The notes under the pieces were generated by a model. That model saw only the letters and a list, made by a program, of their open reading frames with translations, had not been told where the DNA came from and ran no database searches. Shown piece by piece: positions 11,588 through 24,084 of a stretch of 64,000 nucleotides of DNA. The stretch's first letter is position 1; each line of letters opens with the position of its first letter. Made by a program: the position numbers and the translations under genes. The stretch is from contig NC_132900.1 in NCBI RefSeq assembly GCF_030463535.1, positions 25,935,456 through 25,999,455 of the forward strand, read 5' to 3'. Origin of the DNA: Salminus brasiliensis (Eukaryota > Chordata > Actinopteri > Characiformes > Bryconidae).

Positions 11588-12120
11588 CTATACCATATGT
11601 CCAAATGTTTGTGGACACCCCTTTTAATAAATGCATTTAGCTACTTTAAGTTGCTCCCATTGCTGACACAGATATGCAAATGCACACACCTGCACATACA
11701 CACACACAGCCAATAGAATAGGACTCTCTGGAACAGATAAACATGAATCTATTAGCACCATGCCTAAATCCATACAAGGGCTAGAGGGGTGTAAAGCCCC
11801 CCAGCATTGAGCTGTGGAGCAGTGGAACTGTGTTCTCTGGAATGATGGATGGTGCTCCATTCAATATTTCTGGGATGAGGTGGGGAGTTGAGGATGAGGT
11901 GGGGTGGTGATCATCGAACATCTAGCCCACACTAACGCTCTTGTTGCTGAATACAATCAAACCCTCACAGGAATGCCTCTCCAAAATGTAGCAGAACGCC
12001 TTGAGTGGACAGTAGAATTACTTCCTCCAACAAAAGCTGGATAATCCCTTTTTAATCCCCTTGATTTTTGGAGTAAACATTTTTGGAGTAAGCATACTTT
12101 TGTCCAAGTAGTGTAGCATT
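11588..12120. mobile_element. Near-complete non-autonomous DNA transposon
   Basis: The left end 'accatatgtccaaatgtttg' and right end 'acttttgtccaagtagtgta' form imperfect terminal inverted repeats. The interior includes 'cccattgctgacacagatat', 'ggactctctggaacagataa', 'ctggaatgatggatggtgct' and 'gggatgaggtggggagttga', all recurring in other copies (17410-17725, 24897-25420, 29485-29670, 46000-46110, 51030-51260). No transposase frame remains. It resembles fish Tc1/mariner-type elements. I give the superfamily only tentatively. Confidence 0.65.
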
Positions 12121-12249
12121 ATGCAAGGTCTGTATGTTGTGGTACATTTGAAACACACAGAACTCACACACAAACAAAACCTTCCTACCTTCTTTATTTG
12201 TAAGAAGGGGGTTTGGGCACCCCTGAGTTACAGTGTTAACCCCATGTGT

Positions 12250-12263
12250 CCAGCAGGGGGCAG
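12250..12263 (+). promoter_or_regulatory. CTCF-like motif
   Basis: The sequence CCAGCAGGGGGCAG matches the vertebrate CTCF core consensus (CCASYAGRKGGCRS) at every position. Such a match occurs by chance fairly rarely, but binding cannot be judged from sequence alone. Confidence 0.5.
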
Positions 12264-12429
12264 ATTTGCACAACAAAGAAAGCCCAGTGTGGGCAGCAGA
12301 AGCAGATAATCACTCTCAAAGTGACCACATGGTTGGCTAAACTGTAGATGAAGTGTAAAAAATAATAATACACCAGCAGACAGACCCTGTGTCAATATCT
12401 GAGGACATATCACACATAACTCCCCGACG

Positions 12430-12745
12430 TTGATCTCATAGACTCATCAAAGTTTTCTGGTGTAGTTAAGAATTCAATCAAATGACTGTTGAGTAAAAAG
12501 GAGCGGCAGGCCTGTCCAAAGTCAATCGAATCAATTACAGTGTTTTAGTTGAAAATCTAAAAAGCAGAAAATTGTTAATCAAGCTATGTGTTAATATCAG
12601 ACGTTATTGCTGCGGATGCTTTAAGTGGTAATTGAAAAATTAATAGCCTGATATCTGTGGGGAAATAGCGCCAGCTAATGCATTAATGATACTGCAATTA
12701 GCGTGAGGGCAACCTTCTTTGTCTTTTTGTGTATCTTAGAACCAG
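12430..12745. promoter_or_regulatory. Candidate conserved non-coding element
   Basis: Unique, repeat-free sequence is dense in homeodomain-type cores: 'cgaatcaattacag', 'attgttaatcaagc', 'ggtaattgaaaaattaatag', 'atgcattaatgatactgcaa' and 'attagcg'. It has no coding capacity. The composition resembles developmental enhancers, but conservation was not tested. Confidence 0.3.
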
Positions 12746-14859
12746 TGAGGACCTTTGAAGGTCCTGTGCGTACTGCACATTGCTGTGATTTACTATGAAA
12801 CAGTGTGGTCATTTGCCAAATACATTTGGGTTGCCAAATTGTCTAATGAAATCCTCCTAGAATTGTAGCCTTTCATTTCAGCCAGTTTCTCATACAGCAC
12901 ACAACACACTCATTATAACTGAATGCCCTGAGGTCAGCACTAAAAGCAAGCCAAGAGGAGAGTGTAATGGGACAGGCAGAAATGTGTGCCCAAGAACCAT
13001 TTAGGGACCTACAGAGCAGATTTTGTATTTATTTAGGCCTTCCTGGTCGGTTACAGCCAATAATACAGCATCGCCAGCACCAGGCTTTAGCGAGCTTTAG
13101 CCATTATAAAGGGGTTCTTCTTCAGTGTCCACTTTCAGTGTTGGAGACACACATTCAACACATTCAAAGTGGGTTGGTTGTGAAACGGAGGTTCACAGTG
13201 GTGGTGAATGGAGCCAGATGTATAGTCATTTTAAGTACTATCTGAACCCACCAGTGAACCTATATGTGCCTTCTGGGTTTTACATGCAATGTTGATGATG
13301 GTAAACTAATAAATGATAAATAAATACATAAAATGAGAATGATGACTAAATATGTTTTCTTTGGGGACTATTTTCTTTTGCCACACAACACCCTGCATGT
13401 ATGCCTCCACATTTTTTTTAATAATATGGAATTTAAAAAATACATTTTAGACCCAAATTCTTCTCAAAACTCTGGCAAAATAGTATCTCAGCCATCAGAC
13501 AGCATATGTATAACCATTTGGTATATTGACATTTGCACCACCACTTTTGGGCCCTGTAGCACACTCAGGGCCACCAGCCATTATGCAGTTTGATTTAGGG
13601 CGTGTCGATGTGTCTTTGCTATCGTAACAATGGGAAAAGTACATTAATCATGGGTGTGTTTTGGGCAAAACGTTTAATAAACCAATCAGCGTGTCCATCG
13701 CCATTCCCTTTAAGAGCCAGGTGCTGACTTGATCTGGCAGATTGCTATTTCGATGGGTGTATTAGCAATGGGCACACTGTGGCCTGTGTTGACAATTCAC
13801 TGCCAAGATAGCAACGGACAGCTGACTGTTCACGTCACCCTGGGTTGGTTTTAGTCAGTGGAGCACCTGTGTTTTCCGTTGCCAGAAATTGACCTGAACA
13901 CACCCCATTTTGAGACCACCACGCCCATCGGCGTAGATATATTTGAACTCTAAATGACTGTTGCCGGGGTGTAAGATAGCAATTAGCATCGTGACGCGCC
14001 TTCTGTAGGGTGTAAGATAGGGCCCTTACTGGGCACTTACTGTTTATACAGCAAGGAAGAACCTGATACTTTGCCAACTTTAAGGCCTCTTATGTCATTA
14101 GCTTCATAAAACATGCTTGCAAGCTGATCATTAAATATGCTTATGTTATAACGTCCCTGTGTAGGCAGCCTTCAAATCCATTTGTTCTATTTTTTTTGAG
14201 ACTTTAAATAAATTTTTTTTTAAAATATTTCCCTCTCAGACACGGCCAAAGCTGCTTCCCAAAACAGAGCAAAGAATAAATAGAATAAATGTCAGATGTT
14301 TCAACTGAATAGATCCAATACCTCACTGCTTTTTTTCTTTCTTTCTATTTTACCATTTAATAAAAATCCACTGAACAAACCAACCTTTATGCTTGTTGGC
14401 CTGAGATAACGTTTCCTTGGTTACGCACACAATAGCCAGCTTTCTTTATATATTTCTCTATAATAATGATGTTTGAGGGACACTGTAATCAAACGCACAA
14501 GTCTAAGGCCAGAGCTGTGACTCCAAAGCTTGGGAATCCAGAACAATATTAAAGATCTAACAGTGATAACAGATATACAGTGTCATGCTGACCATGACAC
14601 AGCATGTAGCTCTTCTTTTAGTTTAGTACTACAGCTTAAAGGGGCAGTTCAAGGTTTTTCCATGTAAGCGCTATCTGCCGTATCTGTAGTGCACGATCAA
14701 TAACTGCAGACAATAGTCTTGGGTTTGCTCTGTGCTTAGAAATAAACATTAGACTTGTGGCACTTTTGAAAAGGGTTTTGTAAATTAAACTAAAAACTTG
14801 CCTAATTCACTCTCTCAGAGGTGGGACTGGTTGTCCAGAAGGAAGGATTTGTAGTAATT
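12746..14859. other. Gene-free spacer
   Basis: No coding sequence or recognised element was found on either strand. A phrase near 13190-13215 ('ggtggtgaatggagccagat') recurs at 32085-32107, which points to an unclassified dispersed repeat. 14210-14235 and 14330-14350 are T-rich. Confidence 0.4.
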
Positions 14860-14861
14860 TG

Positions 14862-15850
14862 TAAGTAAGGCATGATAACGAGATCATAAGTCATGGCCAT
14901 TGTGTTCCCTCTTCTTACAAAGTAGTGGGCCTGACTTAATTATCTCATTACCATATGCCTTACTAAGTTGTGGCCATGTCTTTGGATCTTGTTCCCACGC
15001 CTTACTAAGTACTGGCCATTACTTAATTATTGTGTTTCCATGCCTTACTAAGTCAAGGCTATAATTTAGGATCTTGTCCAATGCCTTACTAAGTTGTGGC
15101 CACAACTTAGTTATCTGGTTTCTAAGATGAGACTATGACTTAGGCTCTCGTTCCCATGCCTTACTAAGTTGTGGCCACCGCTTAATTATTTTGTTTCTAA
15201 GGTGAGGCTATGACTTAGGCTCTCTTTTCTTTGCTTTAATAAGTTGTGGCCACCACTTAATTATCTTGTTCCCATGCCTTACTAAGTCATGTCAATGACT
15301 AAGGATCTTGTTTCCACGCCTTATTAAGTTGTGGCCATGACTTATTTATTGTGTTCCCATGCCTTACTAAGTCAAGGCTATAATTTAGGATCTCGTCCAA
15401 TGCCTTACTAAGTTGTGGCCACAACTTAATTATCTGGTTTCTAAGGTAAGGCTATGACTTAGGCTCTCTTTTCTTTGCTTTAATAAGTTGTGGCCACCAC
15501 TTAATTATCTTGTTCCCATGCCTTACTAAGTCATGTCAATGACTAAGAATCTTGTTTCCATGCCTTAGTAAGTTGTGGCCACGACTTATTTATTGTGTTC
15601 CCATGCCTTACTAAGGCATGGCTATAATTTAGGATTTCATTCCCATGTCTTACTAAGTTGTGGCCACAGCTTAATTATCTTGTTTCTAAGTTGAGGCTAT
15701 GACTTAGCCTCTTGTTCCCATGCCTTACTAAGTCATGTCAATGACTAAGGATCTTGTTTCCACGCCTTACTAAGTTGTGGCCATGACTTAATTATCTTGT
15801 TCCCATGCCTTAGTAAGTTGTGGCCATGACTTAATCTCGTTTCCACAACT
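14862..15850. repeat. Minisatellite, about 45-bp units with higher-order order
   Basis: Roughly 20 imperfect copies of a unit built around 'ccatgccttactaagttgtg' plus 'gccatgacttaattatcttg' run for about 1 kb. Two flavours of unit alternate ('ttaattatcttgttcccatg' and 'ctatgacttaggctctc'). Blocks of several units repeat together: for example the series starting at 15060 recurs near 15375, and that at 15270 recurs near 15505. This implies higher-order amplification. Confidence 0.9.
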
Positions 15851-17405
15851 TACTATGTCATTCCTAAGGTGTATTTTTAAAGTACATTTATGTTGAAGGG
15901 ATGCATTAAGGATGTGGTGCAGCAAAATATTCCCCAAAGAAGAAAAATATTTTTCCATATTTGCCACTTTCATCATGATCAGTATTCCATATATAGCTCA
16001 GAAGAGGCGTGTAGATTCAATGGAAAACTCACCCCACTCTGAATCTACAGGAGTGAATCATGCAAAAATGTTTAAAAAAATAATAGTGGAATTCCCCTTT
16101 AATTGGCACCAGTGTTAACACCAGCCCCGTTTTCACTTTATTAAGTTGCACACAAGGTTAATTCAAGCTGTGTGGTTTTACAGTGGTTTACTGGAGTACG
16201 CTGCTGTAATCGTGGGGGGAATAGGCCGGTTTTAGCATCTATTGTGCTGTCTGCCTCAATCGGCCTGTCTGAACATGAATGTGTGTGTGTGTGAACATGT
16301 GTGTGTGAGCTGTCACATGCATTATTCATGTCTCCATTCCACCAGCAAATTTCTTACCTGACACTTCATGATCCAATTAGCCCTGAAAATGATTCCCTTT
16401 GTATTGCAGGTCTGTAGATAACGCTAAACCCTCCCACCAAACTGCACTCTTCCCCGTCACTCAAGCTTTACAGCACGCTGCCTCCGAAAACGTGGCCTTC
16501 AAACGCTGAAGTGTTGCGTGAAAAGATGAGTGCGAATGGAAAATAAGCGGCAGCTGCGAGGCCTACTAACACTAATATTCAGGCAGACGCATGAGTGTAT
16601 GTGTGTGTGTGTGCTGATACACAGCTTAATACTCTTCCGTATGTTGCGCAGGGATTTCTTTTAAGCGGTCGACAGTAATTTAAAGTGTGGGGTGGGGTGG
16701 TGGGAGGGCTATACAGGGAATGAATTGTTTACATGTCAACCTGTAGAGCCTTTTCACAGTTTTCGATGAAGTCTTGGCGAATGCTAACGCGTGTAGCCTG
16801 CTGTAGCCTGTCATCGCGCCTGAGTCAAAGCTGCCTGTGCTGATGTACAGCAGTGGTGTAACAAATTTGCAAAATCAAAGGCAAAAATGAATGGAAATGA
16901 AAAGCTTTTTGCCCCATTACTCACAACGGGTCTGTCTTGTTCCCATTAGCTGCTTCAGAACATGCTATGCAAAGATAACTAAAGGTAAATTAACATTAAG
17001 GAAAGCTGCAATGGCAAAAACTGCACCTTTATTTCTGTGCACATTTTATAAAATCAGATTTTGTGCTGTTGCGCAAGCATGAAGACTAAATCACAGCTAT
17101 GCACACCCTTAGCTCTTGTACACTGACCACGGTTTCTGTCCTTTACACACTATTCTCTCTGATATGCACAGCTGTAAGCGCATATCAATGATTAAAGCAA
17201 CGGTTTGGAGACAATCCAACTGAATATGATCGATCCCTGACCCCAGAAACAGTCGATCAGCCAAGGCTGATGTTTACTATCCGACGTGTGCTTGGTGAGA
17301 TGTTAGGCTAATATTGTACTAACAAACACTGGACGTAAGACTGTCACCGATCACATGCCAAAATATTCATTTATTTGCTTCAGATACACAATACCTCCAA
17401 ACACA
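15851..17405. other. Gene-free spacer
   Basis: No gene was recognised. 16280-16310 and 16600-16615 are short GT repeats. 17190-17350 shares wording with 50150-50340 (in paxip1 intron 10), for example 'gactgtcaccg' after 'aacactgg', indicating an unclassified dispersed repeat. Confidence 0.4.
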
Positions 17406-17726
17406 CAGTGTGACACAGCTTGTCTAGTGCCTCCCCTTTTTGGAGTAGATCAGCCTGAGCCTATTGGCACCATGTCCATGAGCTGTGGAACAGTGGAACT
17501 GTTTTATCTGGAGTGATGGTTGGTGCTCCATCCAGTACTTTTGGCATGAGGTGGGGTGCTGATCTCCTCACAGCAATGCTCCACAATGGCAATGCCCTTT
17601 CCCCTGGACAGTACACAAGACAGTTACTCCAACAAAAGCAGGATAAACTCTTTTTAATACCCTCGAGTTCTGAAGAAAGAATGAACGAGCAGATGTCCCA
17701 ATACTTTTGTCCATATAGTGTATGTC
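17406..17726. mobile_element. DNA-transposon fragment, same family as 11588-12120
   Basis: The order 'gagctgtggaacagtggaac', 'tggagtgatggttggtgctc', 'gcatgaggtggggtgctgat', 'agttactccaacaaaagcag' and terminal 'acttttgtccatatagtgta' matches the element at 11588-12120. The left half is missing. Confidence 0.65.
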
Positions 17727-19425
17727 ATTTTTCAAAGTGTTGTATAATAAAAGCAGTGATGGTAAATGGGACCAAGCACCTGAAGAGCATAACACCTCTA
17801 AAGGAATCCTCTCAGAAAGCTGTATTACACCAAATGGTTATGAATACACAGCCGGACGCCTGAGAATTCATGGTGGAGGGATACATGCAAGGTGTTGTGG
17901 GGAAAAATATCCCCCAAAATCAATCCATTTCATCATCAACATTCCAAATAATTTACTGGTGGGTTGGGATAGTAAATAAAATGGCTATATCTGTGTTGCA
18001 GTCTGGTTCCTGTCACTTCCACTGTAAAGAAATCTGAGATGGTGAGATTTTCTACAGTGAACCACAATTTTATCATGACGCTGTTTTGAAAATTTGGTGG
18101 AATCCCACTTCCTTAATGAGCTACAACTCATAAAGGGGGTTGTGTTTCTCAAAAAAAGAGTGGAGTAAAAATGCGCTCACGGAGCAGACTTAAACTATAA
18201 TCGCCCAGATCCTCACTAAGACCTTTTATTTGTCTGCTGTCTGAGCTGATAAGTACTCCGTAATGCCACGGAGATGATTTTGCCCTCTGTAGCTGCTCCT
18301 GTGAGCCTGCTGAGTCACGCTATCATCTCTAGGGAGCTTCAAAAGGCCTACATTTTTGCTTCCAGAGAGCTCAGGAGCAGCATTTGATCCTTTACATCCA
18401 ACTCTGCTGCAGCTAATACTGCGCATCACTTCGGCAAGAATGGGCGGAGCCAAACTATGCACTGCTGTAGGCTAAATGGGCCACCATATGTAAATGTTTT
18501 CAGGGTTGACATTGCAGAACCTGACAACTTCACAGATCCACAAAAAACATTAGTATCAGTGTGTTTGCTAAGGTCGACCACAGAGTTTGGGAATTTCAGC
18601 CAATGCAATGTCATTGAAGCTCAACACGCTTGGAGGAGAAGGCTAATCCTCAATGTTATTAGGCTGGCTACCAATGCGCTGGCGCAATGAATGGCCAAAG
18701 AAAGGCATTGCTTTGCTATTATTGCTGGACCGCCTACCTGGCCGGCCTAGAAGAGGCAATTTCGCTTACTGAGTGATTGACTGATGAAACCTGTTGAAGT
18801 GTGCATGAAAATGAGGAGACATTTTCTGTTACTGATGGTCTGAGGACTACATTTAGCCACAAAGCTAACAAGTATATGTGCTGCCGAGAGGAGGTGTATT
18901 CTTAGGTAAGCTGAGGTTGTGTTTCTTTGCTTGAATTATTATTGTAAAGGGAAAGTGGTGTGAAAACATTAATGGTGTTAATGTGTGTCTCGAAGTTCAT
19001 GGCAATAAAACGTGGACTTAACATCGGTGTTGCACCATTAGCAGGCCGCCAGGCACTGGCCTTAATTGGTGTTAGCATGTCCTTCGTCGGCCTTGCACAG
19101 CATCACTACTGCACACTCAGATACTGCTCAACATTCTCTGCTCTCCATAAAATCCTCTCAGAACTAACTCTGTCTCTTTACCTTCTCCAAATAAATGGCC
19201 ACCCAGCCCGACCTGCTGGAAGATTGCCCACTGAGGTCCCCCTTACCTGCGTCAGAACAGCTGCCACCTACCAGTCTGACCAGCAGGCCCCCCACCCCCC
19301 ACCACCCATACCTGTCTAATGACCATGTTCAAACCTAAATGGACTCTTAACTATCTGCCACTAATAATATCACATCTATTAAATATCTGTTGTATCTGGT
19401 TTGGTAATTTTCATCAATAATGTTT
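17727..19425. other. Gene-free spacer with unclassified dispersed repeat
   Basis: 17860-18110 shares a series of phrases with 32200-32470 ('gcaaggtgttgtgggg', 'tactggtgggttgggatagt', 'tgtgttgcagtc', 'gaaccacaattt'), and a short piece recurs near 20998-21040. The family was not recognised. No coding homology was found. Confidence 0.45.
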
Positions 19426-19690
19426 AAATAGTTCTGACCAGAGGAGGACAGGTCGGGTCCCTCTTGTGAGTCTTGGTTCCTCCCAAGGTTTCTTCCTCCA
19501 GCTCTGAGGGCTGTTTTTCCTTGCCACTGTAACCATTGGCTTGCTCACCGGGGGTCTTTGATCCTTCATGTCTTCTTACGTTATTTCTTTTATTCTGTCT
19601 TTTACTAATTACTGATTGTGTAAAGCTGCTTTGTGATGAGAACAGTTGTAAAAAGCTATACAAATAAATTTGACTTGACTTGACTATTAG
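19426..19690 (+). mobile_element. L2-like LINE 3' untranslated tail
   Basis: The sequence has the widespread fish LINE 3' end: 'ggttcctcccaaggtttctt', 'gtttttccttgccactgtaa', 'gtaaagctgctttgtgatga' and 'aaaagctatacaaataaatt', finishing in a TTGACTTGACTTGAC-type short tandem tail. The 5' side is truncated, as is usual for target-primed insertions. Confidence 0.75.
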
Positions 19691-20760
19691 CACGCCGGCT
19701 GCTGGCCTCGTCCAGCACTGCTACTGCAGCGTTAGCATTACTGCTGTGCTGGCTGACAGCCTCGCTGGCTGACATTCTGCACAATTGTTTACATACAGCA
19801 TCAAACTCTTTCCAAAAAAGAAAAAATATTTCCAAAAAAGAACCGTGGAACCTTTAACACTGAAATGAAAACCAATTCCAGAATGTTTGGCCTTCACTCA
19901 CAAGCTCATGACTGCGCGGTATTAGTGCTAATGTTTTCAATAACTGCAATGGCATTCCTGTCTATTAAGCCAGGGTGATGAAGGACACTTGTAATCACTT
20001 GTAATCATCAGAAACGATTAGAACTCAGAAAAGTCGTGTTTGTCAACATGACAACATGAATTGGCAGACATTTACCCTTACCATTAACTGCAGCTTGTTC
20101 TGTGCTTATTATTGTGTTTATTCCAAAAAAAGAAATGCATTCACCGAAAAGACAGATCCGAAGATCGGATCAGCCTGAGCTGATAAGTACTCTCTAAAGC
20201 CACATAGACGATTCTGTCCTTCTGTATTTGCTGATCTGAGGTAGCTAAGTCACGCCAAAGTCATGACTTAGCGTAAGACAGTTCCGGATCATTTAAAGTA
20301 ACACTTAAAATAAGTGCTCTAAATTCTAAATTGGGACGCTCCACTGGTTGGTGCTATAAAGAATTGCAGTATGTAGGCTAACTTTGGAGAAGCAGGCAGG
20401 ATAAAGCTCGCAAGAACTTTGTATCAAATCTGATTATACTCAACCACGTCAGTCCACAGGCTTCTTTCCCTTTCAGTTATGATTCTGTATCTCACAGCTT
20501 GTCCAGAAATGCATGTCTAAAGCCTTTCCTTTAGGTGTCTCAAAGCCCAATTTGTACTTCTCAACTGCCGGGGGAGCTCAGGAGCAAGAAATAACCAATT
20601 CTCCATAATGCTTCTTTAATATTGAGTGTCTTTTCGTACCAAGCGTTGACATTTGTATGTTCAGAGATAATAGAACCACATTTAATTGCATTGTTGAACC
20701 TCTGGATAGACAAAAGACCATCACTTAGCTTCATTCCAAAGGAGAAAAATCCACACCTAA
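19691..20760. other. Gene-free spacer
   Basis: Nothing recognisable as coding, and no clear transposon, was seen in this stretch. Confidence 0.4.
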
Positions 20761-20761
20761 G

Positions 20762-20955
20762 GATCATTGATGGGATTCATGGAGACCACATCCACATCAC
20801 AACATGCAGGACTTGGATCAGGATCTGCTGCTAATGTTAGTCTTGGTGCCAGATACCACAAGATGCTTTCAGGGGTCTTGAGGAGTCCATGCTTTGAATG
20901 CTTAGATCTGTTGTGGCAGCACAAGGTAAGTATTTGGCAGATGGTGTTAATGCCG
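20762..20955 (+). mobile_element. Tc1-like 3' fragment
   Basis: The segment carries 'atccatggaga'-type wording, 'ggatctgctgctaatgttag', 'ggtgccagataccacaagat' and 'gtcttgaggagtccatgctt', the same 3' end seen at 1945-2310 and 29705-30130. Confidence 0.6.
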
Positions 20956-21680
20956 TGCTGCTAATGGTGCTAATGATAATGATGTTGCATGTAGGTTCAC
21001 TGGTGGGTTTGGATAGTAAATAAAACGGCTATATTTGTGTCGCCACGGAAGTCACTCTTTGCGGCAAATCCCATTCAAACGAATGTATCGTCATTTGTGA
21101 GAATTCGCAAACAGAGGTCCAGTATGATCTCGGCTTTAGTCTGTTATCCATTGCCGAGCCACATTTTTCTACTTAGGACTTCCTTATCTGTGGGAACCAT
21201 TTGTCATTGTCGAATGTTAGCGTAATGAATGCTGGACTGGCCATCCAGAGGGCCGGGACAATTCTCGGTGGGCCGCTATGGGGGTGGGAAATGTGAGAGG
21301 AGAACACTTCCCTCAGTGCACCAGCCAATCATGCAAATACCAACTAGTGTACTGAGAGTTGGGCTCATGTTCCTTTGCTCTACCACTCTTTGGTCTTTCG
21401 TGCACATGCTCTCTGTCCGAGCGGGATGATACATTCTGCTGAATTGGTGCCATTTCCGTTCCCAGGAAATGAATAATTGTAAAATAAATTTTATTATTAA
21501 GCACAGTGTCTTGTACATTGACCTAATTGCAAATTTACGATATAAAATTAAAAACATTAATAAAAACTACCAAGAACACTTACAAAATAGATTTACAAAG
21601 GTGCTTCATTGTTTACTCAAGATTAACCTCAGCTAGTTTGAATAGGCCTAAAATTCAAAGATACCTCTAAGCTTAGACAC
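20956..21680. other. Gene-free spacer
   Basis: A short piece of the 17860-18110 dispersed repeat lies at about 20995-21040. Nothing else was recognised. Confidence 0.4.
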
Positions 21681-21689
21681 AACTAAACA

Positions 21690-22190
21690 CAAGTCAATAT
21701 GGAGACCATAATACTCTACACTTCACCCAAGTATTCTTTGAAGAGGAGGGTCTTCAGTCACGGTTTGAAAACAGCGAGCTACTCTGCCATTCGGACACCC
21801 AGGGGAAGTTTGTTCCACCACTTTAGTACCAGGATGGACGCTTGTCTTCCGTGGATCTTAAGGGATGGCAAGCCAAACTGTTCTTGAAGCTGGAAGGGCT
21901 CTTGGTGCAGATCGTCTTTTGACCATTGACATCAAGTACAGAGGGGCTGGTCCATTCTTGGCTTTGTAGACCAGCGTCAGGGGTTTTAATCTGATGCGGG
22001 CAGCAGCTACAGCAGGAAGCCAGTGAAAAGAACGCAGCAGTGGAGTGACATGGCTGACCTTAGAAACGCTGAAGACAAACCGTGCCGCTGCATTCTGGAT
22101 CAATTGCAGGGGCCTGATGGTGCGCAAAGGGAGACCAGCCAGAAGGGAGTTGCTGTAATCAAGTCTTGAAGTGACGAACACCTGGGTGAC
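21690..22190 (-). pseudogene. LINE reverse-transcriptase ORF 3' remnant
   Basis: On the minus strand a 107-codon frame (21858-22181) reads 'FVTSRLDYSNSLLAGLP', 'LQLIQNAAARFVF', 'HVTPLLRSFHWLP' and 'LVYKAKNGPAPLYL'. These are the C-terminal hallmarks of fish non-LTR retrotransposon ORF2 proteins (L2/CR1/Rex1-type), downstream of the catalytic reverse-transcriptase core. Only this C-terminal piece is left, so it cannot function. The 21690-21857 flank has the matching 3' part. The clade within non-LTR elements is uncertain. Confidence 0.8.
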
Positions 22191-23340
22191 TCTCTAGAGA
22201 GGCCTCTATTTATTTGTTCTCCTGCCCCAAAAATTCAAGGATGTGCTAGCTAGCATTTTAACTTGTGATTAATCCTAGTAATTATTCACAGAATATTGTT
22301 AAGGCATTAATCTTTTTAGTAGATTGATACCACTAAAACAAATACCAAAATCAATTTAGCATCACCTCAGTTACCTTATAATTACCCTGATATAGTCCTT
22401 AACGCTATCGAAATATCTTTCCTATACTTCTGCTTGCAGCATTTATTCTAATATTTATCAACTATTTTAGCCTATTGAAATATCCCATCTACTGCTTCAT
22501 TGAGGCAGCTCTACCTACAGACATACACTATGCACTATACTAGCAGATGTTTCAACCTCATAAAATGTGATGTCAAATACCCCAGGAAGCAAGAAACAAG
22601 CGTAACACCCACAACAGACGTAAATACAACAGGTCTCCATAACCTCCCTCACCTCCTTTGTGTAGTGAAAGGGTCTCAGTGCAGCCTGTGATTGAGGCGG
22701 CCTGGTCTTAACAAATGTCCAGGGCTGAATTAAGCTCCAGTCCAGCCCTGCTGTGCACCAGTGTTATGTTATGCTATGTATGTAAGTCAGTAAGTGGTGT
22801 CATGTCTATTGAGGCAATCTCAACTGTGTATGACTGAGCATTGAAGAGGTGCCTTTACATACACTTGCTAGTAGTCTTCCAACCTCGGCTGCAGCCTTGG
22901 CTTGTGTGATGCGACTGCAGTGGCACAGAAAAGAGTGGAAAGAGCCACACTCACTGAACATAGGCTTCATTTAATTATGCCACACATTTCCATTCGGCCT
23001 AGCCGAGTCCATTCAGCATATACAGTACTGCGCAGAAGGCAGAGAGAACCATTGATTGAATTTTATTCAATCAGCTATTAAGGACAGGTTTTCTAATTTT
23101 TCAGCTTCAGGGGACAAAAGCTGGAAACATATTAAAGTGGCCCTGGAATGTCAAACTGTACTTATCCAGGCATAGTTAAATAAGAAGAACCAAGACAGAG
23201 CTGTACAACGAGCCAATCCCTAAAGCCTACAACAGTCTTGACTCATTATACAGGATTTACAGCTCCAAAATGTACATGAACCCCGCACACTTGCAAAAGC
23301 ACATAGTCAAAGCTGGCAAAGCAGTAAGAAACGACAGAAA
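22191..23340. other. Gene-free spacer
   Basis: 22250-22500 is AT-rich. No coding sequence or clear repeat family was recognised. Confidence 0.4.
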
Positions 23341-23342
23341 CT

Positions 23343-23625
23343 ATGCTAGTAATGGGAATACGGGTTGCTACGAGAACCATAACTCGTGATCATGGCTTTT
23401 GCTAGTTACAGGGAAAAGAGGTTGCTACGAAAACCTGAACTCGCAATCATGGCTTTTGTTAGTTATGGGAATATGGGTTGCTAAGAGAGAACCATAACTC
23501 GTGATCATGGCTTTTGTTAGTTATGGGAATACGGGTTGCTAAGAGAGAACCATAACTCGTGATCATGGCTTTTGTTAGTTACAGGAATATGAGTTTCTAC
23601 GAGAACCAGAATGTGTGAGGGGAGC
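23343..23625. repeat. 57-59 bp minisatellite, about five copies
   Basis: Units contain 'gggaatacgggttgctaaga', then 'accataactcgtgatcatgg', then 'cttttgttagttatgg'. Copies 3 and 4 are nearly identical. Copies 1, 2 and 5 are diverged, the pattern expected when unequal exchange homogenises the middle of an array. It lies about 0.85 kb beyond the htr5a stop codon. Confidence 0.9.
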
Positions 23626-23951
23626 TCAAACTTGGCTCATGACAAAACGAAAGCCGAAGAGGCTAAAAGCTAACTCTAGCCAAAATTAGCTTTTACCATC
23701 CCCTCTCTCCCCAGTACCCCAAGTTCTGCAACTTTTTTGTGAACGTTTTTCACATTTATTGGCATTAGCTTGTATACAAACCAAAAAAATGACTAAATAT
23801 CTAAGAAAAAAGAAAATGAGAGTACAGATGACAACAACAGTACATTCACTTCAACACTCATAATACAGTGCTCTCAAAACGTTAATTGTGCATTTGCTCC
23901 AGACTTACAAAAAAACTCTAAATCACAGCCTTAAGGTTGGAAATTAAAGCT

Positions 23952-24084
23952 TTTATTTAATTTCTAGTCTGAGTCTTAAGTCTCACAGTGGACGGATAAA
24001 CACAAACAGCTGTTGATGTTTTAACGTGTGAAGGAGTTTGGATTTCTCTTCTCTCTCAAAGATGAATGTTGGGTGCTGTTTATT
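23952..24084 (-). terminator. Candidate htr5a polyadenylation signals
   Basis: On the minus strand AATAAA hexamers occur at 24084-24079 and 23957-23952, about 0.4 and 0.53 kb beyond the stop codon. Either could define the mRNA end. No transcript evidence is available here. Confidence 0.4.

Noticed and set aside
14862-15850. CRISPR-like array
   Set aside because: Units are contiguous and imperfect with no unique spacers, and the genome is a vertebrate. It is a minisatellite.
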